DNA from: Pisolithus tinctorius
Taxonomy: Eukaryota > Basidiomycota > Agaricomycetes > Boletales > Pisolithaceae
Assembly (NCBI GenBank): GCA_024663395.1
Contig: JANFAH010000011.1
Location: 1,426,001 to 1,490,000, forward strand
DNA length: 64,000 nucleotides
Direction of reading: 5' to 3'
Every line of letters starts with the position of its first letter. Position 1 is the first letter of the stretch. Positions 12,648 through 23,837 of this stretch are shown here, in pieces. A program made the translations under genes and the position numbers. The notes beneath the pieces were generated by a model. The model made no database searches, was not told the DNA's origin, and was given only the letters and a program-made list of their open reading frames with translations.

Positions 12648-14790
12648 ATGACCTCCGATGACTCCCGATCGTCAGCTCCCCGTCCCAGTCCGCAACCCAC
12701 CGACTTTATGCGATACCCCCGACCTATCTCGGAACTCTTTGAAACGACGCTAACAACACTCAAGGAGGAGTCCAGACGGTATGTATCGTTTGGGAGTCCG
12801 TGTTGGAATACATCATCATAATAGTTGACTTTTAACGCGAAGGTGTATCCAAAACCTCTTAGATTACCGTGCTCGCCGCACCCACGCTCGGTTTCCTCGT
12901 GCTCAAAGCGCTGCTGTTCTCGTGCCATTGTTCATCGGTCGTGCTGGGGATGTCTACGTTATACTGAGCAGGTTTGTCTTTTGCTTCGCGAGCTACACAG
13001 CCGGCCAATTGTAACTTGTACTCATCAATCACGCTCTTGTACGACTTTGTGTAGACGATCGTCCGTTCTGCGTGAATATGCCGGTGACACTGCCTTGCCG
13101 GGAGGAAAGGTGGACCCTCGGGATGTCACTGTGGAGGATACCGCGGTACGGGTTTCTACCTTTTAGCCTCAATGGTCCTCTCATGTAATCTTGTAGAGGC
13201 GCGAAGCGTTCGAGGAGGTAATGCATAGGTGTCCTCACAATGCACAATATCACTGCTAATTGTGAGTGTGGGTTAGACCGGATTGCCTCAGGACCCGGAA
13301 AGGGTTCCACTTTTATGTGTCATGGAACCTTTCCTCGCCGGGAACCAGACCGTAGTCACTCCGTGGGTTACACTTGCACTAACAGTATACACCTGACCCA
13401 ACCGCTTATGTCTCGCCCTAGTGTAGTCGTCCTCATCCTCGACAAGACACTTCAAGTGCGCAATCAATCCCTCCTTTTCACATGTTGTCATGCTTACGCT
13501 CTGTACCTGTCTCAGCCTAATCTGAATGAATCTGAAGTAACTTCGATCTTTGCACAACCTCTATCCTCCTTCTTGCGAACCGATCGACCGTCGGCCGACT
13601 CGTCTAAACCTTACTACTCATACGTCGATATACCATGGAGTCAAGGCGGATCTATACGTGTTCATAGCTTCCTCACGGGGAGAGAAGCCGATGGCGTCAA
13701 ACCCGTCTTTGGGCTCACGGCGTATGTTCCCTCTCGTTGTTCTTCGTTGGCTCGTCCATTTAATGTTTGGCTATTCCCATGACCACGGCTGGCCCCGCAT
13801 TTTACGAACAGAAACATCCTCATCCGTGTAGCAACGGTCGGGTACGGACATGAACCAACGTTCCAAGTCCAACCACCGAACGCACCCACAATCGCCCAAC
13901 AAATTGCATATGCTCTCCTGACCCCAAACAACCCCCTTCGTGTCGCCTGTGACCGAGAAGGCGTGGATGCTGATAAAACGGCTGCCCGCATTCTACGTCC
14001 GTCGCCGGTTCTCAACGCACCGCGCATAGCTGAGTGGAAAAAGATTGGGTGGGATTGGAAGCGACTTATGGAAGGACCAGGAATAGCATTCGCACGTGAC
14101 GCACCTGCTGTTAAGGCGCCAGTCAACGAGTTTGGTAGTACAGAGAATGGTAAGATTTCTGGAGGGTTCAGGGACGGCGTTCCGGAAGGGTTTCAGCGGC
14201 GAGTAGATGGTATTGCGAAACATGTCGAGAGTCGCGCGGAAAGCGAGAGTAACGAGGAGGGGAGGCTGAATGCAAAGATTGAACAATATAGGGAACGAGC
14301 TGCCGAGGGCAAGGCAGAGCCTGCAGAACACAGCAGCGATGCTGGAGACGCGCCGGGTGCGGACGTACCTGATACGAAGAAACTTGAAGAGTACCTCGAC
14401 AAGATCCGGGATATGGTGCAGAAGCGGAAGGAAGAACTGGTGGGTGACGAAGAGAAGTTGGCGAAAGCAAGGAAGGCGTATCCAAGAGTGATGAAGGAAG
14501 TCAAGAAGCAGTTTGGTGTGATGCGCACGGGTGATGGACAGATCAATCTTAATGCGTTGATGGCAGTGATCCCCAAGGAGGACGTGGAGAGTACAGCGAG
14601 TGTGTTGGGCGTTGGGAAGGAGGAGGGGAAACGAGGAAGTGACGGTAGCAAAGAGAGAGGAGAAGGCATCAGGAAAGGAAAAGAAGGTACACGGAAGGGA
14701 CTCCAGGAAATGAAGAAACGTATTGCAAAGGACGAAGATGGTCATGATCCGGAGCAGTTGATTCGCAAGAAGCGGGACGCTAAGCTTTGA
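12648..14790 (+). CDS. Nudix hydrolase (CoA-diphosphatase-like) with long charged C-terminal tail
   Basis: Eight exons (12648-12778, 12843-12971, 13055-13145, 13197-13217, 13277-13362, 13422-13455, 13516-13721, 13812-14790) join in frame to about 558 aa. The Nudix box runs across exons 3 to 5: GGKVDPRDVTVEDTA, then RREAFEE on a 21-nt microexon, then TGLP. Upstream, LSRRSSVLREYAGDTALPGG matches the CoA-pyrophosphatase (Pcd1/NUDT7-type) layout, and downstream MEPFLAGNQTVVTP and PYYSYVDIPW fit the same fold. Such enzymes hydrolyse nucleoside-diphosphate-X compounds, often CoA, commonly in peroxisomes or mitochondria. The last 260 residues after the fold are Lys/Glu-rich and helical, with no known domain. 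The tail could be a genuine extension or a separate downstream gene, but no stop or start separates them in this reading. Confidence 0.8.
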
Positions 14791-15222
14791 TGACATTGAT
14801 CGGCGTTATACATACCTCCAGCTCTCCGTCTATGCTGCCGTGGAGTTGGACCTATTTCCTACCTTTGTGAGAGTTGATTTATTATTCATACCTTCTCTGT
14901 AGCTGCTTGATATCGGGGTCTACTAAATTGGTACCGAGACTCGGATGGCATGAATGTTTCGGGCCTAGGATATCAGGTGGTAGGTTGGAAAAGGTTGCAT
15001 TCAGTTATCCAATAATATCTACACCTACAATTCCATACTATGATACAATGTGCATAGTTATTCAGAGATTGTTACGGTGATGCTCGGGCTATCTTCATCA
15101 CCATTGCATACGTGTTTGGGGGTACCGTAGTGATGCAAAAGACTGTCTCGTCGCTCATCGTCCACGTCGATCAACTGGCGTGATTCGACGTGCACGACAA
15201 TCCATACAGAATGCATCGGTTA
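14791..15222. other. Convergent intergenic region, nothing recognised
   Basis: Lies between the Nudix gene (+) and the DUF6534 gene (-). It is AT-rich near 14,870-15,060, which fits 3' UTRs. No coding signal. Confidence 0.4.
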
Positions 15223-16770
15223 CTATCTCAATAAGGGGCCAACAGTAGATGGTTTACGCACCTCCGGCTGTGTAGTTTGTGATTGAAACACAATCGACTG
15301 ATCAGGGGAAATAAGATAGACGTCGTGACGAAATAGCCCTCGCAAGAGCACTCACTTGATGAGTGTTAACACCCCCACAACTCAGCTCTTGCTCTAACGA
15401 TCCATCGTATTTCCGTGCTCTGCGAGCATTCAGGCTGGATAACATGCAGTTCGTATATAGTTTTGAGAGTGGGATGTTGAATATTAGGTGGCTTGGAGGG
15501 GCATCGCTTGAGAAGCGTCATTGTAGCAGGTAAAGGGAAATACTTACATGCCAGAATTCTATAGACCAACTAAGTGCACTGCCCGTGTCATTGATTGCAT
15601 TGGCGGAGAAACACAACTTACGATGGTCAAATAGCACGCCAAGTCTATGATAGCAACGATGGTCGTCAGGACTCCGGTCTGTACAGTCACTGGATTAAGT
15701 CAGCAAAGCTGAATCCGACTACATATTGCACGACTCACTCCTGAGGATGCGATTAATGATGCTGGCCAATGCAGGGTAAAAATGTTTGTATCTTCGCTAC
15801 TTGGTTTTAACGAGGAAACGTGACAAGAGACCAAGAATAAATATTTACCAGGTGCCATACGAGAGAAACGGCAATGATCATATCAGCGAGGACTGCCCCA
15901 ACCAACCACATCGTAACCTCCACTGCAAGACGCGGCAACTCAGAAAGATTGGGGTTGACGGCAACGCGGATAGTGGCACCGAGTGAGCCTGCTAGGTTGA
16001 CTAGGCTACATAGGATGATGGCCAACACAATGAACACCTTTTTGGTCATCATGTATACCCGCCATGCAAAGAAATGTTGCACCACCGCTCCAATCGTGCC
16101 CTTCCGCAAGTTATCACGGGGACCGGAGCAAAGAAAATGAACGCGCACCGTCAAGACTGCATCTGTAATCGTGGAAGCCTTCGTTAAACTGGGGAATATA
16201 AGAATATCATGTACCAGTTGCAAATGCTGCCAAGAGAAGTTAGTTAGCCTGGTTTTCATGGAAAAATCAGGGACTGACCCCAGCTGGCCCTCAGGAGGTT
16301 CGCCTCATCACCTACATCCCAAATATGCATCTACTTGAGCTCGTTGTGTGAACGCTAACAAGAAGGCGCACCAAAATGAGAGACCAAAGCATCATAGATA
16401 TAATAAATACTGATGATACAGTTGAACGTATCTGCGATGTACAAAATCACTACACTGGGTTTTGTGGAAAATGAGCGCACCATATAGGAAACAGGAAATG
16501 GGGCTGACAGCATCTTAAGCCAAGGTCTATCTCTATACGCAAAAAAAAAAAAAAAATCGTTGAGGGGTTGCACGAGATAAGTTCTAAATCTGACACGCAC
16601 TTTTTATATGCGGTGAAGTATAAGTACACTTGGGTGGTGAGGACACCGTACAAGAAGATGTTGACAGTCAGCCCGATGAAGAATGGCCCTTGGCTACAAG
16701 GAGAGACATAAGTTGCCAACCAGTCGCTGCTCACAACAGCTTACATGTTTTGTGCTGGACTTCCTGCCAT
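15223..16770 (-). CDS. DUF6534-family multi-pass membrane protein
   Basis: A many-exon gene. The 5' exons 16770-16745, 16693-16601, 16532-16509 and 16454 onward join in frame; the start gives MAGSPAQNI then QGPFFIGLTVNIFLYG. Hydrophobic segments follow (VVILYIADTFNCIISIYY; KVFIVLAIILCSLVNLAG; MWLVGAVLADMIIAVSLVWHL; TGVLTTIVAIIDLACYLTI). QHFFAWRVY, the A(D)xIIAxSLxWHL segment and the C-terminal KLYTNCMLSSLNAR are hallmarks of DUF6534, a large Agaricomycete family of seven-helix-like plasma-membrane proteins with no assigned role. The second intron contains a 16-nt homopolymer (16,541-16,556). Middle exon borders (about 16,320-15,600) are approximate. The stop at 15,223 follows a last exon read as SIVFQSQTTQPE. 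Confidence 0.8.
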
Positions 16771-17245
16771 GGCCCGAGTCGTATGTCCCCGAGCGAACGG
16801 GAGACGAAGGATGCCAGACTATGAAGAGATTCTCACTGGGGTGGAGGGCGACCCGTCTGAATCGAAGAGAGGAACTCTATCACTGACGGTGAATTCGGAT
16901 AATGTGCAAACCTACTCGTCCGTGACCGTAACGATGTCAGATTGTTGATCCCATTGGACTCAGGTCACATGAAACTAAGTCATCAAATTTCAAAATTTCA
17001 CATGTAGACCTTCAAGGTCTCGATCCAGACGTTGCTAATTGGGGGCTAGAAAGTCTGTCTGCAAAATTAACCGAGGGGAGTACCAGTCCATACCAACCTC
17101 TGTTTGGAAGTGACAATAAACGTACTTGAAGTACATACTTCCATATATTACTTTATTGAAACCAAACACAGCGTGGCAAGCAGCCGTGTACGTGGCGTCG
17201 GTCATTTGGCATCACTCTCCATATCGCCACCATTTACTCCTGGCA
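16771..17245. other. Intergenic region upstream of the DUF6534 gene
   Basis: It holds the promoter of the DUF6534 gene, which is read away from it. Short frames occur, but no conserved motif was recognised until the Crinkler-header relic that follows. Confidence 0.35.
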
Positions 17246-17372
17246 CAGCACGGAGACCCTCACCCTGTCCTGCTGGATTCGCGGTGAAGAAGAAGTGTTC
17301 GAGATCGAGATTTCGACGAAGGTGAACGTAGGTCAGCTTAAGAAAGTCATGAAACACCGAAGATCCGGCGGT
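17246..17372 (+). pseudogene. Crinkler N-terminal header fragment
   Basis: One frame reads LTLSCWIRGEEEVFEIEI followed by a VNVGQLKKVMK helix. This is the beta-hairpin plus helix start of the ubiquitin-like CRN header, very close in pattern to the three modules of the Crinkler at 2.6-5.2 kb. The rest of a header and any effector domain are not found in a continuous exon chain downstream, so I treat it as a relic. A cryptic gene with unrecognised exons to 17.9 kb is possible but unlikely. Confidence 0.55.
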
Positions 17373-17969
17373 ATTCAGCACAACATTACCTCAGTCTGCG
17401 GTTTGAAGTGCCCTGCAAAACACGAGTTTTCCTGTAGGCAGTGGCCCAGTTGTGATTGCACTGCTGTGTTACAACAGGATGTTTGGAGACCGTTGAAGTA
17501 CGTTCTCAGTTTCACTCCCCTTGGCAGTTGCGAAATCGAGTGGCTCTTGAAATTCAGGAACAGGCCCCAGAGTCAGAGTCTATTGTAATGAACGAACGGG
17601 AAGTCAAGTCGTCGTCCAGTCCGATCTCATCCTAGCCGGATGGAGAGCTTTCCTCTAGTCTTCACACTGATGTGCCCCTTTGCCACGAGGTACGAGTGTG
17701 ATGAATAAGATGACTGTGGATGACCATGACCTAGTTACCCATGCTCTAGGCTCTCCCTCTGTATTGTTCACCTCAACAAGCTGAAGGCATTGCTCGTGAA
17801 GTTGACACAGCCTTTGCTTGCAAGGCTGAAGCTGCTGCTGTATGGGGTGCAAAACACGCTGCTCGAAGTACTAAAGCCAAGGACTCAACGTTCAATGTTC
17901 AACCTCCAGGCTCCCATCACGACACAACACTGGTGACCATCTAACACGAATCTTTACCTGCCGGTGACC
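17373..17969. other. Region between the Crinkler relic and the FunK1 gene
   Basis: No convincing gene was found. Frames are broken. The region should contain the FunK1 promoter. Confidence 0.35.
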
Positions 17970-20558
17970 ATGTCTGATCCCGGCGGTGCAGCAGTGGAAG
18001 GTCTTTCCCCGCCATGTGCACGCACCGCTCCAGATGCCAACCTACTTCAATCGACTCCGAGCGACCAAGGCCTCTCTGCGGCGAGCGGACAGCTCGACAT
18101 CCATGGCGTTCCGTGCGTTCATCCACTTCCGTCCTCATCGGAATAAACCTGATTCATGGCACCAATCAAGTATTAGCGATCTGATACCTTCGGTCGTGGA
18201 AGTCGTCTACAAAGCACAGCAATGCGAGGCAGATGACATGCTCGAGTACATATTGAGCCGGGCTTCGAAGACGCCGGGTGACCTTATCGACTTGAATGGC
18301 CATGTTTTATTAGACAGATGCATCAACAAAGTCCTGCCCATATGTAATGGGCACACCCAAGATATCAAGGGATTCCCGGTCTCAGATATCAGGAAGGCTC
18401 TCATAGATTAGTAAGTTTCGTGACTTGCATGCCGGTGTTGATGTCAGTGTTCTTTGCTAACGTCTTGTACTAGCACGGCGTGTAAACAGGAGGATAACTT
18501 GTACAAGCCCTTTGTCCTGGCGTCCAACACTGCTCTTGCGCACCTGAAGAGGCTCAAGATCGATGGTATGCGTGAAGAGGAAAGCAAGGAAGTACAGATG
18601 TTCTTTCAAGGGCATAATTCGAGATGCAAACCAGATATCATCGTTCTTCCATTCCCGAACTACTCCGAGTATTTTACAGACCCTAGGCTCGGCGGCTGGG
18701 ACGAGCATGTATTGATGATAGGCCGAGATGAGACACCTACAGCGAGCTCGTGGAAGGATGTGCTCGGTGTCTTCAAGTTGAAGCGATCCAAGTTGGAAAT
18801 GAGGTCTCCTCCCGAGGAATACTTCGTGTCAAAGTACCAAGCTTCCAAACCAAAGTTTTTGAAGATTGGCAAAGATGGAAATGAACTGGAAGAAACAGAG
18901 CCGCAAGAGGCACCTGTTGCCGAGCGAGCGACACTCGCAGAACAGGCTCCGCGTAGGTAATGGAACTACACTGTTCAGTTAGGCTTAACATGCAGCCAAT
19001 AGTGCGCAGATCAGCTCGCAAGACTACTCAGGAAAGCACTCATATGTCATCCAGGAAACGCGCGTTGGAGGCCGACTCTGAGTCTCGCGCAAGCAAGCGA
19101 TCTAGGACGGAGGAGCCCGGGGCACACGTAACAATTCAGACAGCGCTGTATGTTGCCGAGATGCAGTACGCCAATATTGCGATGAAGCATGCCCTCAATT
19201 GTATTGTTATTGGTACGTATTTTTTTCTCACTAGTGACCGGATTGCGCTGGACGCCTTTCAGGCGACAATATTTGGATTTGGTATTACGACCACCAAGGC
19301 CTCATCAGCATGGCAGGGTTCAATTTTGTTCAAGATCTCCCTCGCTTTCTGGTGTTGTTATACGCTCTCCAGCGATTCAATTTAGAGGACTGGGGTCGAA
19401 ACACAGACTTTAAACCGCATCTCAAAGGGGACGACGTTGAGTTTTACACCGTCGAGGTCGGTAGACACAAACTGGAGCTGGTCTACCTGAGAAAGCCTCG
19501 GTATGGACTGGTAGGACGTGGGACTGGCGTTATGGACGTCACCTGTGAAACACTAGAGGAGGAGAATCCGGTCGGTGGCATGGTGGCGAAACTTTACTGG
19601 GCAGAGGAGGCACGAATCTCAGAGGAAGAAATTTTGGGACACGTTGAGGCAGTTGGGAAGAAATTCGAGGACGTCCGAGGACACGTGCCAATTTTGCTCT
19701 TGTCAAAGAGGTTTCCAGTTTTCACGTCTACAATTAGGAGGGCTCTTGGCCTCAAGAACCCTGACAAAGGCAGCCGGACGCTCGTCCTGCTCATATTCAA
19801 GAAGCTTTTGCCAATCAAAGAGCTCCAAGGCGATGAACTGGTCGACGCATGGCGGCAGTGCGTTTTGTGTAAGCCTCACTTTGTTTTTGCGGTGTCTTGG
19901 TTCTGACAGTCATTCTAATCTAGGTCACTATACCCTCTGGAGGGAGGGGATCCATCATCGTGACGTCAGCTGCGGAAACCTGATGTACTATAGGGTGGGC
20001 GGCAAGGTGATGGGCGTCTTAAATGATTACGACCTTTCGTCTTTGGCAAGCTCTGCCAACCCGTTGAGTAACAAGCGGACTGGAACGATACCATTCATGG
20101 CGATCGATCTCCTCAAGGAAGATGGCCAGGATGGTGAAGTGAAGCACCTATACCGCCATGATATGGAATCATTGATCTACGTATTCATCTGGATTTCCCT
20201 GCAATACAAGGATGGCAAGCCGCTGAACTCAGGACCCCTGGATTCATGGGCCAAAGTCGATGCCTGTGGATTTGCTGCGAAGAAGATGTATTTCCTGATT
20301 GCCGGTCGAGTGCCTGACGACACCAACAACTACATGCTTGTGTTGGATCTCATGGAGTTCCTTTCGCAGGAAATCCAAACACGTGGACGTCTCAAGAGAG
20401 CTAAAGACCATGCTCAGGTACGGCTGATAGGTGCAAGTACAGAAACTGTCAAAGACGATGCAAGGAGGGCAATGGAGGCGCTCGACCGTGAACTTGAGAA
20501 GGAAGGAGACGAGGACCTGTATAACAAGTTTTTATCGAAGATTCCATCAGTATATTGA
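17970..20558 (+). CDS. FunK1-type fungal protein kinase
   Basis: Six exons (17970-18112, 18171-18410, 18474-18956, 19010-19212, 19263-19868, 19924-20558) join in frame through 50-63 nt introns to about 769 aa. An N-terminal half of unknown fold (SDLIPSVVEVVYKA, PNYSEYFTDP) and a basic linker (SARKTTQESTH, SSRKRALEADSES) lead to the kinase: HHRDVSCGNL with catalytic Asp near residue 572, NDYDLSS in place of DFG, RTGTIPFMAIDLL as activation segment, and YRHDMESLIYVFIWI. These are the diagnostic motifs of FunK1, a kinase family greatly expanded in Agaricomycetes. Targets are unknown; a role in multicellular development has been suggested for the family. The first exon is less certain than the rest, because it was chosen for its good intron and an ATG. 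Confidence 0.88.
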
Positions 20559-20604
20559 TAAATGCCAGGCCTCCCACCGTAACATAGAATTTGGCTGTAT
20601 CACC

Positions 20605-21040
20605 ATTCTAAGGCATTTTGCTAATATGGGTTAGGGTCAAAGTAGGCTTGACACAATGGATTTTGGAGAGTTAAGTGTTGGAAATACTGGTTATGGTATT
20701 TCTCATAGCTGGTTCTAGACTTGCTTACTAGATGAGTTTTACTCATGTGATGTTATGACTGCTAAGTACTTCACTTAGCTCCACTTGTTCTACAATGTTC
20801 CATGACATTCATTACTATACATAGTATGTACTTTCTCTTTATGGTTATACTTACCATATGTGCTACATGGTCTGTGTGCACTCATACATGTATATAAACC
20901 CACATAATGTAGTCATGCTTAGTCACAACATATGGGTAGCCTGTGTGCCAAATTACCATTACTGATATAGAACCTGATGTGGGCCTGTCAAATTAATTCT
21001 AAGGGATTTTGCTAATATGGGTTAGGGTCAAAGTAGGCTC
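20605..21040. repeat. 44-bp direct repeats flanking an LTR-like insertion
   Basis: ATTCTAAGG(C/G)ATTTTGCT and the 27 bp after it occur at 20,605-20,649 and again at 20,996-21,040. The segment between includes TGTTGGAAATACTGG (20,677) and ends GGGCCTGTCA (20,991), an LTR-like TG...CA outline of about 315 bp. Its last 85 bp resemble 61,845-61,925. No matching short target-site duplication was seen, so solo-LTR status is tentative. Confidence 0.4.
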
Positions 21041-21656
21041 GAGTAGCATTGTGTCATGAAAATAGCGCAAACGCGCAAATCATATGGTGGTATGAATTGC
21101 ACAAACAGATGGACAAGAATAGAAATAAAGTGATGATAGTAGTGATGATGGTTCATATACAATAAAAAACAACATGGAGTGGAGGAGATGTGGATTGATA
21201 AGAGGAAAACTGATATGTGAATGGGAGCCTGAGGAGATATACATGATACGCAAATCAAGCAATGAGATGAATTGCGCGAATGGATAGATAAGGAATCTGA
21301 CACACACGTGGGAGACAAGTGACTACACTGACAATATGGACAAGTATACCTATGTATGGAACAAAGAAAAAGTATGCACATGACACAAATGATGGGCACC
21401 ATGGATTTGGGTGATGGAAGAACAGGATGAATAGGGTATAATGTGAGAAACCAAGGAAATTGTAGAGGAGGATGGTTATGAGATATAAATAGAACAAGTT
21501 GATTAAAATAGACCTGAGGTGAATAGTGCAAATGAGGGGAGGGTCTGGAATGCATGACGAAGGGACGTGACATGATGAGTGACATAGATACAAAATTTCG
21601 AGACATCGAACACTACCACCAACAACCATCATCGCATCACACACGATCTAACAAGC
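21041..21656. other. Intergenic, upstream of the GGQHR-family gene
   Basis: Low-complexity GA/TG-rich sequence. Open frames on the minus strand are hydrophobic and cysteine-rich translation artefacts with no domain. It probably contains the promoter of the next gene. Confidence 0.35.
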
Positions 21657-22759
21657 ATGCCACCGAGAGCAACAAAACGTGGAGGTAAGGGCCAAGAGGG
21701 AGAAGGAAGCAAGGTAAGTGACAGGGTGAGATCGGCAGATGGATGAGAATGCTGATAGTATACATGATGAACAGCGAGTGAAGAATACGATGTTGCTGGA
21801 TCAGTGAGGGATGTGTGGAGGGGGGTTAGAAGATGAGGTAGAAGAAGTGAACATGCTGAACGAGAAGATGAAAGCAGCGCTGATGGGATATGCGCGACTG
21901 GACGTTCTCAAAAACTGAGAGAATTTGGAGTTTGGGAAATGGAACCCATGAAAACTGGTAAAGACACAGATCTCTGAGCTTGTTGAATCGTTTCAGGTAA
22001 ATGGGGTACATCGGTTCAACCGAGCGCACGCGATCCCATTGATCGTATCAAAGAGCCTGATCAAATGGGATACATATACGCTGGAGGATGTGCCGAGGGA
22101 CGAGATTCCGATCCTGGAGATAGCGACGAACCACAGAGATGGGTGGAAGGTGTATGCAGCTGGAGGGCAACATCGATTGGAGGCGCTGGCGATCTGGTTC
22201 GAGAAGAAGAAAAAGCAACTGGACGAGTTTGTATCTCTGGAGCAGTCAATTGCGAACAAGGATGTAGATGAGGTGGATGTGAACCAGCTGAAGAAATGGA
22301 ACGAGGAGCAGAAGGCGGAGAAAGACAAGCTGGAGGCGATCATCGCATACGAAGGGCAATGGCTTGTGTTGCTGTTCGATGACAGTAAGTGATCACCTAT
22401 GTCAGTGATGAATCCGAGGGCATATGTATGTGCAAATGGAGGTGTCGATTGATTTGCGCACAACGGAACTGTTGTATCACACAAGATAGGGATTGATGGT
22501 CACAGCGCAATTCACACTGTTGATCCATTTGCGCATATCAAGGTGTCACTGGATTTGCGCGATACAGTTGGCTGACACGAACATTTCTGTAGGCAAGATC
22601 GATGAAACCCTCGCTCTCCATATTGCAAAGAACAAGACGAAACATGTGTACATGGAATCACCAATGGAAGGACTGATTCAGTTCTTCAAGGCGATGAAGT
22701 CCAAACAGCAGACGTTCCGCAACGTCAAGGCCATCCCTCAATCGAAAGGGAATGCCTAG
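21657..22759 (+). CDS. Shorter copy of an unnamed family with a ParB/sulfiredoxin-like GGQHR motif
   Basis: The first exon 21657-21713 (MPPRATKRGG, basic) ends at a good GTAAGT. The main exon, about 21,999-22,384, holds HAIPLIVSKSLIKW, then KVYAAGGQHRLEALAIW (GGQHR at 22,162-22,176), then a long charged helix and a Gln-Trp-Leu strand. A last exon, about 22,593-22,759, reads GKIDETLALHIAKNK and then stops. The predicted strand plus G-G-x-H-R plus helix resembles the ParB/Srx fold (GGCHR in sulfiredoxin), where this motif binds nucleotide. The match is by pattern only. The second exon (about 21,775-21,920) may be frameshifted. The homologue at 41,160 is much longer, so this copy is short or truncated. 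Confidence 0.5.
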
Positions 22760-23709
22760 AGATATGTTTTCTGGCACCATGACCAGGTTCTGAGGAGATG
22801 TAGTGGGAGTGTTGATAACACGTTACTCTCATATTAGACGCATGCCGGCAGGCTATGTGACCAATTTTCCCACTTGACCCATGAAACAGGATCACACAGA
22901 TAGCAAGGCAATATGATAGAACAGATGGCAGAGCACAATTACAAGACAGACCAGGCAGCAGCCAGGAAATAAAGAACTTGCAACTGCCAGTGCACCATAG
23001 TAACTACTACTTCGAAGTTAGTACTAGTGTTGATAGGGTGAATTTTTAGAACGAAAGGTCATCAATGTCAGCCTCTTTGAACTCATTGAGTTCATCACCA
23101 TCTTCGTCATCCAAATACTAGGGGGTTTTTGTAATGGTGGTTCAGGTGAAAGTAAGGTTGGGGTGTGAAATCTCTGATTTTAAGGGAATATTTCTATAAT
23201 GCGAGCCATAAAAAGCAGAGTGTTAAGTAGGAGAGAGGGGTAATACATATGTCTGATGAAGCCCAAGTTGATGATGAAAGGAAGGAAATGACGAGCATCC
23301 ACTGAAACAACTGTAACATTGAACATGCACAAAGGTATATGGATAGAGAATGTGGATAAATATGGATGGTGCTACTGATAATATACATGATATTGTAGGT
23401 GTTGTGTAATGACACAAATGTTGAAGTATAGTGTTTGCATGATACAGATGAGTTTGTAGGGATCTAAAATGAATGGCAATGTATAGTGATATTATGGATG
23501 ATAATGTGCAAATGTTGAACTTCAATATTTGCGTGATTGATAGCAAATCAATAATATGACATGACCTGAACTACAGTGTGGGATGTGAACTATATATAGA
23601 GAGTCTGGACCATTGATGTAGTGTGAATCAAATCTAAAGATGTGAAGAGTATGTATTTCATTAAACAGCGGAACAACACATGACATCTAGGTTCTGATCA
23701 TACAGACCC
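22760..23709. other. Non-coding flank left of the KDZ element
   Basis: AT-rich and CpG-poor, with frames too broken to call. It includes repeated TATGTCTGATG- and TGATATTATGGATG-like words. Nothing else recognised. Confidence 0.4.
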
Positions 23710-23788
23710 TTCAGTCACATGTAATCCAGAAAGTGGGTCATCCGACATGCACATTTGGTCCTGAAAGTGGGACTAACCGACATCGGCC
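23710..23788 (+). repeat. Left terminal inverted repeat (79 bp)
   Basis: It begins TTCAGTCACATGTAATCC and ends ACCGACATCGGCC. It contains two versions of a motif AAAGTGGG-(5 or 6 bases)-CCGACAT, the likely transposase-binding unit. Confidence 0.75.
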
Positions 23789-23837
23789 TATAGACCCTGA
23801 TGGTGGATAGGCCGACATGTTGGAGGGAGGTCGGCCG

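Noticed and set aside
12626..13310. Minus-strand frames opposite the Nudix gene
   Set aside because: They are shadows of the plus-strand exons, which show a complete Nudix box across good splice sites.
21028..21644. Minus-strand frames with hydrophobic Cys/His/Ile-rich translations
   Set aside because: Low-complexity GA/TG DNA gives such peptides. No motif, homology or exon signals support a membrane protein.
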